64,000 bases of DNA from Bowdeniella nasicola (lineage in GTDB: Bacteria > Actinomycetota > Actinomycetes > Actinomycetales > Actinomycetaceae): NCBI RefSeq assembly GCF_900107735.1, contig NZ_FNQV01000009.1, positions 1 to 64,000 on the forward strand, written 5' to 3'. Positions 40,991 to 50,386 of the stretch are shown piece after piece (position 1 is the stretch's first letter; the number at the start of each line of letters is the position of its first letter). The translations under genes and the position numbers were made by a program. The notes under the pieces were generated by a model. That model was not told the origin of the DNA. It did not search any database and worked only from the letters and a program-made list of their open reading frames with translations.

Positions 40991-42487
40991 TCACGACCGC
41001 CCGTCACCCGCGCGCTGAATGGCCGCGAGCGCGTGCATCTGCTCCATATTCGCGGGGTACAGCGACGTATACAGGCGGTAGAGCTCGTCGTATCGTGCGT
41101 GATCTTCCGCGTTCGGCTCGAGCATCCGTGCGGGCGGATTCCACTCGTGCGCGGGGATCGGTTCGATCGCGCATGCGGCGAGCCATGCCATTCCAAAAGC
41201 GGCCCCGATGGTGTGCGTCGGGATGACCTGCGGCCGTCCAGTCACGTCCGAGACGATCTGCGTCCACAGATCTCCCTGGGTGCCGCCGCCGACGGCAATG
41301 ATCCGCTCGATTTTGCCTCCGACAGCTTCGATCGCTTCGATATTGTGGCGGACTCCCATGGCTGTGCCTTCGAGCGCTGCGCGGTAGAGGTCGCCCCGGG
41401 AGTGGTCGAGGGTTAAGCCGAGGATGAGTCCGCGGGCATCAGGATCGGAGATCGGGGTCCTCTCCCCCGCGAAATACGGCAGCATGATTAGGCCGTTCGC
41501 GCCGAGTCCCGATTGCCGAGCTTGCTCAGTGAGCTCGGCGAAATCCGCGTCGCCGAAGAGCCTGCGCAGCCAGCCGGTGATGGCACCCGATGTCGCCATT
41601 CCGCCGGCGACGTTTCGCGTATTGGGCAGAGCACCGACGGTGCCCCATAGCTCTTTTGACAGCACCGGCGAATCGACGGTGTTGATGAAGAACATCGTCG
41701 TGCCGTACATGAGCATGAGATCGCCGACGTTATGGGCATCGACCGATAGCGCTTCGGACCATGCGTCAATCGTGCCGGTGACGACAGGAATCCCCTCGGG
41801 AAGGCCCGTTGCCGCATGGCCTTTCGCCGTCACTGTTCCGACGGTCTCGCCCGCCCAATAGAGCTCCGGCAGCTCGATCGCTGGGGCTGACTGCTTCGCC
41901 CAGGGCTCGTACCACGTGAGGGATTCCGTGTCGTAGAGCGGCGTGCACTGCGAAGCCGACTGATGATCAAGGGTGTACTGGGAGGTCAGCTGCCACACGA
42001 GGAAGGACGCCGGCATAAAGAACCGCTCGGCCCGGTCATAGACCTCCGGCTCATTGTCCTTCACCCACAGGAACTTGGGACCCGCCGCTTGCGAACTGAG
42101 GACGGAGCCGCCTCGCTTGAGGATCTCCTCCGCCCCGCCGAGTTCCTCGGTGAGGCGCGCGACCTGGTCCATCGCTCGGGTATCGACCCCGTAGAGGATT
42201 GCCGGGCGTACTGGCTCCCCATCACGGGTTGTGAGCGCGACGCACGGCCCCATTCCTGAGACGCCAACCGAGACGACCTCGACCTCTGGCTGTTGGTCCA
42301 GGAGCTCGTGGGCCACGTCGCAGAGCTCGGTCCACCAGATTCTCGGGTCCATTTCCACGTGCCCACTGTGTGGCCGCTGGACGTCGTGCGGGCGTTGGGC
42401 GGTTGCGAGGATCTCCCCGCTCAAGGTCGTGAGAACGCCCTTGCTACTAGAGGTTCCTACGTCGAATCCAAAGACTGCCTTCACCAC
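40991..42487 (-). CDS. FGGY-family sugar kinase (xylulokinase-like)
   Basis: A 498-residue ATP-dependent carbohydrate kinase. The N-terminal phosphate-1 motif is GFDVGTSSSKG, the N-terminal FGGY signature region is present, and the C-terminal ATPase half contains IIAVGGGTQGDLW. Sequence style is closest to xylulokinase/gluconokinase-type members; the substrate cannot be decided. The start is GTG 42487 or the adjacent GTG 42484, both with a weak ribosome site. It lies downstream of the 2-oxo-acid dehydrogenase operon but is separated from it by a strong hairpin, so it probably has its own promoter. Confidence 0.87.
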   Translation of the reverse strand: MVKAVFGFDVGTSSSKGVLTTLSGEILATAQRPHDVQRPHSGHVEMDPRIWWTELCDVAHELLDQQPEVEVVSVGVSGMGPCVALTTRDGEPVRPAILYGVDTRAMDQVARLTEELGGAEEILKRGGSVLSSQAAGPKFLWVKDNEPEVYDRAERFFMPASFLVWQLTSQYTLDHQSASQCTPLYDTESLTWYEPWAKQSAPAIELPELYWAGETVGTVTAKGHAATGLPEGIPVVTGTIDAWSEALSVDAHNVGDLMLMYGTTMFFINTVDSPVLSKELWGTVGALPNTRNVAGGMATSGAITGWLRRLFGDADFAELTEQARQSGLGANGLIMLPYFAGERTPISDPDARGLILGLTLDHSRGDLYRAALEGTAMGVRHNIEAIEAVGGKIERIIAVGGGTQGDLWTQIVSDVTGRPQVIPTHTIGAAFGMAWLAACAIEPIPAHEWNPPARMLEPNAEDHARYDELYRLYTSLYPANMEQMHALAAIQRAGDGRS

Positions 42488-42569
42488 TACTCATCCACTT
42501 CGTTGTCGATTTCGTACTTCATGCGGACTCAAAAGCCTACTGCACCGCTGAGCGCCGATCCGAATACGC

Positions 42570-42608
42570 GACCGGGGTCATCTTCTCGGACTGACGATGA
42601 CCCCGGTC
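42570..42608 (-). terminator. terminator of the 2-oxo-acid dehydrogenase operon
   Basis: GACCGGGGTCATC (42570-42582) and GATGACCCCGGTC (42596-42608) form a perfect 13-bp stem with a 13-base loop, 12 bases after the E1 stop. No U-tract. Confidence 0.82.
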
Positions 42609-42620
42609 TCTGCTATCGGC

Positions 42621-45077
42621 TTACAACCCCTTCGCTGCTCGCCGCAGGATCTCTCCTTCGGTCTGATTAGTCGCGGGCTTGTGGCCCTTCAGCGGCACGA
42701 TCCGCTCGTGGATGGTGTCGAGCATCCAGTCGACCTGCGGGAAGTAGAGGTCTTCCAGCTCGGGGGCCGGAGTGACGTTGTTGCGCGATCCGACGACAGC
42801 CACGGGTGCATCGAGGTAATCGAAGGCCAGGGTCTGCATGTCGGAGGCAACCTGGTTGAGGAAGGAGCCGCGCGTGACCGCATCCGAGCTGAGGAGTAGC
42901 CGTCCGGTCTTCTTCACAGATTCCAACACGGTGTCATACTTCAGCGGACACAGGAAGCGAAGATCAATGACCTCAGCCTCCAGGCCGTACTTCTCCTTCA
43001 GCACGTCTGCGGCTTCCAGCGCCCGGTACAGGGTCGCGCCAATGGTCGCGATGGTGATGTCCTTACCCTCGCGGCGGATGGCGGGCTCGCCTTCCTCGGT
43101 CTCGTAGTAGCCGGTCGGCACGCCCTCGGGCTCGAACTCTTCGCCCTTGTCGTACAGCAGCTGGGACTCCAGGAAGACCACCGGGTCGGTACCGCGCAGG
43201 GCGAGGTTGAGCATGCCCTTGGCGTCCGTGGGTGTGGCCGGGAAGTAGACCTTCAGGCCCGGAATGTGGGCGACGATCGAGGACCAGTCCTGCGAGTGCT
43301 GGGCGCCGTACTTGTTACCGACCGACACGCGCATGACGAGCGGCATTTTCAGCAGGCCTGCGCTCATCCCCTGCCACTTGGCAGCCTGGTTGAAGATCTC
43401 ATCACCGGCGCGTCCGAGGAAGTCGCAGTACATGAGCTCAACGACTGCGCGACCACCCGACAAGGCATAGCCAACTCCTGCGCCGATGATGGCGGCTTCC
43501 GAAATCGGCGAGTTGAACAGGCGGCGGTAGGGCAACAGTTCGGTCAGGCCACGGTAGACCGCGAACGCGCCGCCCCAGTCGCGGTTCTCTTCGCCCCATG
43601 CGGCCATGGTCGGGTCGGTCGCAAACCCGTGGGCCATGGCCTCAAAGAGCGCATCGCGGAAGGAGAACATCCGGATCTTGGAGACCGGCTTTCCGTCCTC
43701 GGTGTGCGAGGTACGGATCTTCTTGGCCAGCGACTTGACGCGATCGTTGTCCTCGAGGGGCTGGGAGAGCTCGACTTCGGCATCCGAGAGCTTGGGCTCG
43801 TTGCCGTTGGAGTACAGGATCGACTCCATGAACGGGACATCCACGCGCGGGCAGGCCTCGTCATCGATCGTCAGCGCGAGGACCTTGGTCAGGCGCTCGT
43901 CGATTTCCTCAGACATCTGGTCGACCTCGGAGCGATTGAGAACCTTCTTCTTCACGAGCAGGTCGCCGAAGTCCTTGATCGAATCGACGCTCTCCCACAG
44001 TTCGACCTCTTCGCGGGTGCGGTAGGAGGAGGCATCCGAGGGCGAGTGACCGGCGTAGCGGTAGGTGATCGTGTCCATGAGGACCGGGCCGCGGCCAGCC
44101 AGCAGCAGTTTCTTCTTGCGGCGCACGGCATCGGCGACGGCGAGCGGGTTGTAGCCATCGACTCGCTCGGCGTGCATCTGGTCGACGTTCACGCCGGCGC
44201 CGACGCGGGCGAGGATGTCGTAGCCCATCGTCTCGCCGGAGGTTTGGCCGCCCATGCCGTAGAAGTTATTGAAGAAGTTGAACAGGATCGGCGGATTGCC
44301 GCCGTCCTCTTCCCGCCACAGCGTGCGGAACTGGTCCATCGCCGCGAACGACATGGCTTCCCACACCGGGCCACACCCCATGGAGGCGTCGCCGATGTTG
44401 GCGATGACGATGCCGGGTTCCCGGTTGATGCGCTTGTACAGCGCCGACCCCTGCGCGATCGGGGCCGAGCCGCCGACGATCGCATTATTCGGCATAGAGC
44501 CGAACGGGGCGAAGAAAGCGTGCATCGAGCCGCCCATGCCGCGGTTGAAGCCCGCGGAGCGAGCAAAGATCTCGGCTAGGGTTCCCACGAGGATGAAGTT
44601 CTCGACGAGGTCCAGCTCGCCGTCATACGGGATCTTTTCGGCCAGACGCAGCGTGTCGCCGTCGAGGAAGTCCTTCATAATCGACTGAATCTTCGGCATC
44701 TCGATCGAGCGGGAGGCCGAGAAGCACTTGGCCAGGATTTCGCCGTGGGAGCGGTGGGAGCCGAAGACAAAGTCCTCGGCACCGAGCTCGGCGGCCTGAC
44801 CAACGGCGGCGGCCTCCTGACCCATCGACAGGTGGGCCGGACCGCGGTGGTTGTATTCGATGCCGTTGAATCCGCCGGTCTTCTTGATTGAGTCCAGCAT
44901 CGATTCGAATGCGCGGATGGCGATCATGTCGCGCAGCATGTTCTTCAGGCCATCCGTGCCGTGATGCTTCAGCTCGGCCTTGAAGTCCATCTCGTAGGCG
45001 TTGACCGGGATATCGGAAAACGTGATGGATTGGGATTTCCGGACGTCGGCTGGATCAACAATGAGGTGCTTGGTCAT
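42621..45077 (-). CDS. fused alpha-beta E1 component of a 2-oxo-acid dehydrogenase
   Basis: An 818-residue thiamine-diphosphate enzyme. Residues about 45-400 are an E1-alpha domain with the ThDP/Mg motif from GDAS (229-232) to NN (270-271). Residues about 470-800 are an E1-beta (transketolase-like) domain. In branched-chain, acetoin and Gram-positive pyruvate complexes these are usually two genes; here they are one chain. The protein would decarboxylate a 2-oxo acid and load the acyl group onto the E2 lipoyl arm. The substrate (pyruvate, branched-chain 2-oxo acid or an acetoin-like compound) is not decidable. Last gene of the DeoR-E2-E3-E1 operon; 24 bases after lpd. Confidence 0.9.
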   Translation of the reverse strand: MTKHLIVDPADVRKSQSITFSDIPVNAYEMDFKAELKHHGTDGLKNMLRDMIAIRAFESMLDSIKKTGGFNGIEYNHRGPAHLSMGQEAAAVGQAAELGAEDFVFGSHRSHGEILAKCFSASRSIEMPKIQSIMKDFLDGDTLRLAEKIPYDGELDLVENFILVGTLAEIFARSAGFNRGMGGSMHAFFAPFGSMPNNAIVGGSAPIAQGSALYKRINREPGIVIANIGDASMGCGPVWEAMSFAAMDQFRTLWREEDGGNPPILFNFFNNFYGMGGQTSGETMGYDILARVGAGVNVDQMHAERVDGYNPLAVADAVRRKKKLLLAGRGPVLMDTITYRYAGHSPSDASSYRTREEVELWESVDSIKDFGDLLVKKKVLNRSEVDQMSEEIDERLTKVLALTIDDEACPRVDVPFMESILYSNGNEPKLSDAEVELSQPLEDNDRVKSLAKKIRTSHTEDGKPVSKIRMFSFRDALFEAMAHGFATDPTMAAWGEENRDWGGAFAVYRGLTELLPYRRLFNSPISEAAIIGAGVGYALSGGRAVVELMYCDFLGRAGDEIFNQAAKWQGMSAGLLKMPLVMRVSVGNKYGAQHSQDWSSIVAHIPGLKVYFPATPTDAKGMLNLALRGTDPVVFLESQLLYDKGEEFEPEGVPTGYYETEEGEPAIRREGKDITIATIGATLYRALEAADVLKEKYGLEAEVIDLRFLCPLKYDTVLESVKKTGRLLLSSDAVTRGSFLNQVASDMQTLAFDYLDAPVAVVGSRNNVTPAPELEDLYFPQVDWMLDTIHERIVPLKGHKPATNQTEGEILRRAAKGL

Positions 45078-45101
45078 GTCCTATTCACTTACCTTCGTGG
45101 G

Positions 45102-46469
45102 TTAATCGGCGATGGCCCAGGCCGCTTCGCGGATACCCTCGGAGACGGTCGGGTGGGGGAAGATGACCTGCCGTAGGTCATCGATACTGAGTTCTTGTTC
45201 GAGCGTGGCGGCCGCGCCCCAGATGGTCTCGGGTGCGTAGTTGCCGACCATGTGGATGCCGCGGATGACGCGGCTTTTCGCTTCGGCGATGAGCTTGACG
45301 GCTCCGGGTTCTTTCACGCCGTTTTCGGCGACGAAGCGGCCCGACAGGACGAGTGGGACGGTCACCGTCACCGGCTCGATTCCCTGGTCTGCCAGCTGGG
45401 CTTCGGTCAGGCCCACACCGGCGGCTTCCGGCAGCGAGTAGACGGCCCAGGGAATGCACTCTTCGCGCAGCACCTGGCCATCGGCCTTCGCCTTGGCGCC
45501 ATCGATGATGTGGGCCGCGGCGATCTCACCCATCCGGTAGGCCGCGTGCGCAAGCAGCGAGCGCCCGGTGACATCGCCCACGGCCCAGACGTTCGGCAGG
45601 TTGGTGCGCATCGTGTCATCGACGCGCACACCGCGCCGGTCCAGTTCCAGTCCGGCCTCGTTAGCGCCCCAGCCCTCGGTCGCGGGCTTGCGGCCGACGG
45701 CCATGAGGACGACGTCCGCCTCGAGCGTGTTGGTCTTGCCCTCGGGATCGCTGAAGACGACTGTGGAGCCCTTGATCTCGGTGACCTGGCATCCCAGGTG
45801 GAAGGTGACGCCGGGTATCGCCGAGCGCAGCAGGGAGCCGAGCTCGTCGTCCATGAAGGGCACGATCTCTGGGAGCATCTCGATGACGTGGACCTCGGTG
45901 CCGAGCGCGCCAAAGATCGAGGCGAATTCGACGCCGATGACGCCGCCGCCGATGATGACGAGGCGCTTGGGCAGCTCCGAGATCTCGAGCAGGCCGGTGG
46001 AGTCCACGACGGCGGGGTTGTCCTGCGCACCCGGGATGGGCGGCATGACCGGCACCGAGCCGGTGGCAACGATGACGTGCTCGCAGCTGAGTTCCTCATC
46101 GCCGACCCGGACCTTGCCGGGGCCAACGAGGCTGGCATGCGCATTGCGGACATCGACCTTGCCGCGCTTGAGTAGCTGGAGCACGCCGCCGACGAGCGTC
46201 GTGACGGTCTGCGCCTTCCACGCCTGCATGGTCTCCCAGTTGGCGCTCACGCCCTGGACGCTCACGCCGAACTTCTCGGATTCCAGCGCGTGGCGGTAGA
46301 GCTTGGCGGAGTTCAGCAGCGACTTCGTCGGGATGCAGCCCACGTTCAGGCAGGTGCCGCCGACGGTGTCCTGTTCGGCGACGCAGACCTTCTTGCCGGC
46401 GTGGGCGAGGCGCTCGGCGGCGATGTAGCCACCCGGTCCCCCGCCGATGATGATGACGTCGTAATCCAT
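45102..46469 (-). CDS. lpdA: dihydrolipoamide dehydrogenase (E3)
   Basis: FAD-dependent pyridine nucleotide-disulfide oxidoreductase that reoxidises the E2 lipoyl group. The 455-residue product has the FAD-binding GGGPGG near the N-terminus, the redox-active pair Cys40/Cys45 in GGTCLNVGC, an NAD-binding GGGVIGVEFA and the C-terminal HPTVSEG bearing the catalytic base. I choose ATG 46469 because AGGGG lies six bases before it; an ATG six bases upstream is the alternative. Encoded between E2 and E1 of the same complex. Confidence 0.95.
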   Translation of the reverse strand: MDYDVIIIGGGPGGYIAAERLAHAGKKVCVAEQDTVGGTCLNVGCIPTKSLLNSAKLYRHALESEKFGVSVQGVSANWETMQAWKAQTVTTLVGGVLQLLKRGKVDVRNAHASLVGPGKVRVGDEELSCEHVIVATGSVPVMPPIPGAQDNPAVVDSTGLLEISELPKRLVIIGGGVIGVEFASIFGALGTEVHVIEMLPEIVPFMDDELGSLLRSAIPGVTFHLGCQVTEIKGSTVVFSDPEGKTNTLEADVVLMAVGRKPATEGWGANEAGLELDRRGVRVDDTMRTNLPNVWAVGDVTGRSLLAHAAYRMGEIAAAHIIDGAKAKADGQVLREECIPWAVYSLPEAAGVGLTEAQLADQGIEPVTVTVPLVLSGRFVAENGVKEPGAVKLIAEAKSRVIRGIHMVGNYAPETIWGAAATLEQELSIDDLRQVIFPHPTVSEGIREAAWAIAD

Positions 46470-46478
46470 GACCATCCC

Positions 46479-47870
46479 CTAGCCGATGACCGTGAGGTCG
46501 ATGTTCTCGATCGCGGCGACGAGGTCGCGCAGGAAGCGCGCCGCGTCGGCGCCGTCGACCACCTGGTGATCGGCCGTGAGGGAGAATCCGATTCGCTGCT
46601 CGACGACGACGTTCCCTTCGGCATCCGTTGTGGCGCGCGGCGAGATGGTGTTGACGCCGAGAATGCCGGTTTGCGGGACGTTAATGATCGGGGCGAAGGA
46701 CTCGATGCCGAAGGCGCCGAGGTTGGAGACGGTGAAGGTCGCGCCCGAGAGGAGTTCGGGATCGATCTTGCCGCCGATCGCCTGGCTGGCGAGGTCCTTC
46801 GTGGTGGCCGACAGTTCGCGGATGCCCATGGCGCTCGCGTTGCGGATCGTGGGAACGAGCAGGCCGCGAGGCGTGTCCACGGCAAGGCCCAGGTGGACGG
46901 CCGCGAACTCGGTGAGGGTGCCGCCCTCGAGGTGAGCGTTCAGCACCGAGTGCGAGGCGAGCGTCTTGACCGTGGCGAAGCAGACGAGGTCGCCGATCGT
47001 GATGGCCGAGTAGCCGAGCGCCGGGTCCGAGTTCTTGAACCGGGCGCGCAGTGCGAGCAGGGCCGCGGCGTTGGCGCTCGTGGTGTAGGACAGCTGCGCG
47101 GAGGTCTCCAGCGCATTGCGCATCCGGTCCGCGATGAGCTTGCGAACGCCCTTGAGTGGGGTCTGCGTCGTCGCGCCCGGGTAGTCGCGGCCGGTCGCTG
47201 CGGGACATGCCGCTGCCGGCTCGGCCGCGCCTTCGAGGTCGCTGCGGCGCACGCGGCCGCCGAGCCCGGTGCCCTGGACCTCGCCCGGCCGGTACTCGCC
47301 GCTCGCCTTGACGGCGGCGCTCGCGCCGCGGCCGCTGGCCGCTGCCGCAACGACGTCCTGCTCGATGATGCGCCCGTGGGGTCCGGTGCCGCTAACGGAA
47401 TCGAGGTCGATGCCCTCGTGGCTGGCGCGGCCGCGCGCCCGCGGGCTTGCCGGGGCGCCGGCGACGGGTGCCGGGCGCTCGGCGGCCTCGGGGGCCACCG
47501 GTTCGCTCGTAGTTGCCGCCTCGTCGGCTTCGGGGGTGAGCGGGTCCTCGCTCGACTCGTCGACCTCGCCGGCTTCGCCGGTGGTCTGCGGTTCGATGCC
47601 GAGCTCCTTCAGCGCGGCCTCGGCGTTTTCGTCCGCGTTGCCGATAAGGATGATGGGGGCCTTGACTGGGACCTCATCGCCTTCCTCGGCGAGCAGCGCG
47701 AGCACGGTGCCGCTGACGCCCGATTCCACGTCGATCGTGGACTTATCGGTTTCTGCTTCGCACAGGACGGTGCTGGCTTCGACGCTATCGCCGACCGCCA
47801 CATTCCAGGACACGAGGATGCACGATTCGACGGTGTTACCCGCCTGCGGCATCACAACGGTTTGGGCCAT
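46479..47870 (-). CDS. dihydrolipoyl acyltransferase (E2)
   Basis: Core of the 2-oxo-acid dehydrogenase complex, 463 residues. A single N-terminal lipoyl domain carries the lipoylation lysine K43 in ETDKSTIDV. A long acidic/alanine linker follows, then one or two peripheral subunit-binding-like segments (SPRARGRAS to GTGPHGRIIEQDV, and GTGLGGRVRRSDL). The C-terminal catalytic acyltransferase domain contains H435 and D439 in DHQVVDG. The start codon follows AGGAGG at ideal spacing. Second gene of the DeoR-led operon. Confidence 0.93.
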   Translation of the reverse strand: MAQTVVMPQAGNTVESCILVSWNVAVGDSVEASTVLCEAETDKSTIDVESGVSGTVLALLAEEGDEVPVKAPIILIGNADENAEAALKELGIEPQTTGEAGEVDESSEDPLTPEADEAATTSEPVAPEAAERPAPVAGAPASPRARGRASHEGIDLDSVSGTGPHGRIIEQDVVAAAASGRGASAAVKASGEYRPGEVQGTGLGGRVRRSDLEGAAEPAAACPAATGRDYPGATTQTPLKGVRKLIADRMRNALETSAQLSYTTSANAAALLALRARFKNSDPALGYSAITIGDLVCFATVKTLASHSVLNAHLEGGTLTEFAAVHLGLAVDTPRGLLVPTIRNASAMGIRELSATTKDLASQAIGGKIDPELLSGATFTVSNLGAFGIESFAPIINVPQTGILGVNTISPRATTDAEGNVVVEQRIGFSLTADHQVVDGADAARFLRDLVAAIENIDLTVIG

Positions 47871-47878
47871 GATTCCTC

Positions 47879-48628
47879 CTAGACGGCACGCACGTCGGCG
47901 TGCTCTGACACCTCATCGACCGCGCCCTCGGGTAGATCGGTGTCGGTGATAATTCCGGTGAGCTCGGATAGTCCGAGAACGTTGACGAAGCCTGCGCGCC
48001 CATATTTCGATGAGTCGGTCAGGAGCCAGGTTTCAGTTGCTGCCTCATGCATCGCGGTGATGATGTCGGCGCCTTCCGCGAACTCGGTTGTCAGGCCGTC
48101 GCGCGAAAAGCCGTCGGTGCCGACGAAGGCGAGGCGGACATTGTAGTCGCGGATCGAACGGATCGCTCCCGAGCCAACGAGCGACTCGCTTTTGCGGTGG
48201 AAGGATCCGCCCGTCACGATGATGTGCAGTTCGGGGTTGACGCGCGCTTGGTTGAGCACGAGCGTCGAGTTCGTCACGATCTTGATGTTGCGCCGGCCGG
48301 TCAAGAATCGCGGGAGCAGCGAGGTGGTCGTCCCGGCCTCGATCATGATGGTGTCGCCATCACGCACGAGCCCCGCGGCGGCCTGCGCGATACGTTCCTT
48401 TGCCTCGGCGTTTTCGCCGCGGCGCTCGAGCACGTGCTGGATCGAGGATGGGCGGGCACCGCCGCGCGTGCGCATAAGCAGGCCGCGCGATTCCAGGTGA
48501 CGCAGGGTGTTTCGGACAGTCACCTCGGAGACATCGAATTCCTTGGCAAGATCCGCCACGTACACCTGGCCATCGCGGCCCAAGCGATCGAGAATGAGAG
48601 CTTCTCGCTCGCGCCGATCCCCGTTCAT
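47879..48628 (-). CDS. DeoR-family transcriptional regulator of the 2-oxo-acid dehydrogenase operon
   Basis: A 249-residue regulator with the classic DeoR layout: an N-terminal helix-turn-helix (EALILDRLGRDGQ, then VADLAKEFDVSEVTVRN) and a C-terminal sugar-phosphate-sensing DeoRC domain (MIEAGTTTS, then VTNS). ATG 48628 follows GAGG; GTG 48637 is an alternative. It is the promoter-proximal gene of the operon with E2, E3 and E1, so it probably controls these and itself through the heptamer repeats upstream. The likely effector is a phosphorylated sugar, inferred from the family. Confidence 0.9.
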   Translation of the reverse strand: MNGDRREREALILDRLGRDGQVYVADLAKEFDVSEVTVRNTLRHLESRGLLMRTRGGARPSSIQHVLERRGENAEAKERIAQAAAGLVRDGDTIMIEAGTTTSLLPRFLTGRRNIKIVTNSTLVLNQARVNPELHIIVTGGSFHRKSESLVGSGAIRSIRDYNVRLAFVGTDGFSRDGLTTEFAEGADIITAMHEAATETWLLTDSSKYGRAGFVNVLGLSELTGIITDTDLPEGAVDEVSEHADVRAV

Positions 48629-48643
48629 GATCCTCACTGACCT

Positions 48644-48690
48644 ACTTTCGCTTCACTTTCGATTCTATTCTGACTAACTTTCGGTCGCAA
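48644..48690 (-). promoter_or_regulatory. DeoR-operon promoter with three phased operator heptamers
   Basis: On the minus strand TTGCGA (48690-48685), a 17-base spacer and TAGAAT (48667-48662) form a good promoter. The heptamer CGAAAGT occurs three times on the minus strand, at 48683-48677 (inside the spacer), 48661-48655 (just after the -10) and 48650-48644. Spacings are 22 and 11 bases, so all face the same side of the helix. This is typical of repeated DeoR-type operators. Confidence 0.72.
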
Positions 48691-48713
48691 TAGCTTCGAC
48701 AGTTTTTCGTGCG

Positions 48714-50375
48714 TCAGTTTCCGTTCCCGCCACGCAGCAGCTCCTCCTCTGCGGCCCGCGTCCACAGCCCGCCCTCGAGCTTGGCGGCGACCTCGGGCAG
48801 CTGGTCGGCAAGGTCCTTCAGCGCGATGAGGGGCAGGTCGTGCAGCTGCGGGTAGACCATGATCTTGCCGCCGGAGGTCCGATTGATGACGGCGTTGATC
48901 GCGTCGTTGAACCCGGCCATGCCGGTGATCGAGTCGAGCGAGATCGTCGTATCGTAATCGCCGCGCTCGATCTTGTTCACAACCGTGCGCATATCGGAGA
49001 CGTCCGAGCCCGAGGTACCGATCATGAAGATCTGGCGCTCGATGACGCCCTGGACGTCGATCTCGGCGAGCGTGCCGGCGGGAATGCCCGCAAAGGCGTT
49101 GACGATCGCGCCTTCGCCGGCGATGGTGACGGCTTCGGCGATGAGGGCCGGTGCCGGCACCATGACGACGACGTAGGAATAGTCGGCGTCGAGCTGCTGC
49201 TCGCTCGTGTTGAGGTAGGTGACAGGCACGCCCGTCTCGGCTGCGACCGGGACGATGACGCTCGCGAGGTGCTCGAGCCGGGAGGCCGACAGGTCGGTGG
49301 CGTCGATCGAGATATCGGGCAGGCCAAGGACGACGGCGCGCATGGTGTGCATGAGGCCCATAGGCCCGGCCGCGCCCATGATCGCGAGCTTGTCGCCGGC
49401 GCGCACCTCCCCCGTCTCGGGGATCCAGGCGTAGCCGGCCGCGGGGTCGGAGCCCGTGGTGCCGCAGTAACGAATGAAGTCGTAGTGGACGCGGCCGACG
49501 TCGACCTTCGTGACGCCCTCGATCCGCTTACCGCCGAGCACGATGTTGAAGATCGAGCGGGCGGCAAGGCGGGCACCCAGGTCCGTGATGACGCCAGCAT
49601 CGGCGCCGAAGTAGATGATGTCATCGAAGCGCTGCTCGCCAAGCTCGGCAAGGCTCGCGGCGGTCGTTGCGGCAACGCTCAAGGCGTCGCCGGTAGTCCC
49701 GACGGCGGTAATCTCGCCCGGGGCCGCCTCCGATACCAGTGCCGCGATCGAAGAGACGGCAGCGTCCGCGTCGGCGACGACCAGGAGGTGACCGCCAGCC
49801 TTGAGCGTGCGGCGCTCCCGCCACGCGTAGGCGCCTTCGACGGTTGCCCACGGTTCGATCAATCCGATCGCTGCGGCGGTCGGCTCTTCGGCGACGCGGA
49901 TGAGGAACTCATCGCCGTTAGGAGCAACGATGCACCGCTCGTCGACGACGACGAATTCCTGCAGGGCGCCTTCAAAGTTGTAGCCGAAGGCAGCGTTCGA
50001 TTTCGCCGTCGGCAGGTGCTTCCAGTCCGCCTGGACAAGGACGCGCTCGCCCACGCGGAAATGGGTGACCTTCTCGCCGACCTCAATGATGCGAGCGACG
50101 GGCTCGTGCCCGGGTACGGTCGGGAGGCTGCCGGGCTGATAGCCGGGGATCTCGGCGAGTTCTTCTTCCGTCAGGCCCGCAACGACCTCGGACTTACGCG
50201 GGTGGGAGTCAAAGGCGTGCAGCAGCTTGGTGTCGGAAAAACAGATGCCGCACGCTTCAATCTGCAGCATGATCCCGTGCGGGCCCACGCTCGCGACGGG
50301 CTTTGCGGGATTGATGATGATCTCATCGACGCCAGTGAACTGGACGGCGTACTGGGTGGAGGGCACAACGTTCAT
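48714..50375 (-). CDS. oversized zinc-dependent alcohol dehydrogenase (MDR)
   Basis: A 553-residue medium-chain dehydrogenase, about 200 residues longer than usual. The N-terminal catalytic domain has CGICFSD (zinc-ligand cysteine) and PGHEPVARI. The usual Rossmann region appears duplicated: a first alpha/beta stretch (GGHLLVVADADAAVSSIAAL and following) without a clear glycine motif, then a second with AIMGAAGPMGLMHTMRA. The set-up resembles sorbose-1-phosphate-reductase-like MDR proteins that act on sugar phosphates; the substrate is unknown. It is the last gene of the operon with DeoR and the PHP-SDR fusion, 11 bases after the latter. Confidence 0.8.
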   Translation of the reverse strand: MNVVPSTQYAVQFTGVDEIIINPAKPVASVGPHGIMLQIEACGICFSDTKLLHAFDSHPRKSEVVAGLTEEELAEIPGYQPGSLPTVPGHEPVARIIEVGEKVTHFRVGERVLVQADWKHLPTAKSNAAFGYNFEGALQEFVVVDERCIVAPNGDEFLIRVAEEPTAAAIGLIEPWATVEGAYAWRERRTLKAGGHLLVVADADAAVSSIAALVSEAAPGEITAVGTTGDALSVAATTAASLAELGEQRFDDIIYFGADAGVITDLGARLAARSIFNIVLGGKRIEGVTKVDVGRVHYDFIRYCGTTGSDPAAGYAWIPETGEVRAGDKLAIMGAAGPMGLMHTMRAVVLGLPDISIDATDLSASRLEHLASVIVPVAAETGVPVTYLNTSEQQLDADYSYVVVMVPAPALIAEAVTIAGEGAIVNAFAGIPAGTLAEIDVQGVIERQIFMIGTSGSDVSDMRTVVNKIERGDYDTTISLDSITGMAGFNDAINAVINRTSGGKIMVYPQLHDLPLIALKDLADQLPEVAAKLEGGLWTRAAEEELLRGGNGN

Positions 50376-50386
50376 CGGGGCATTCC

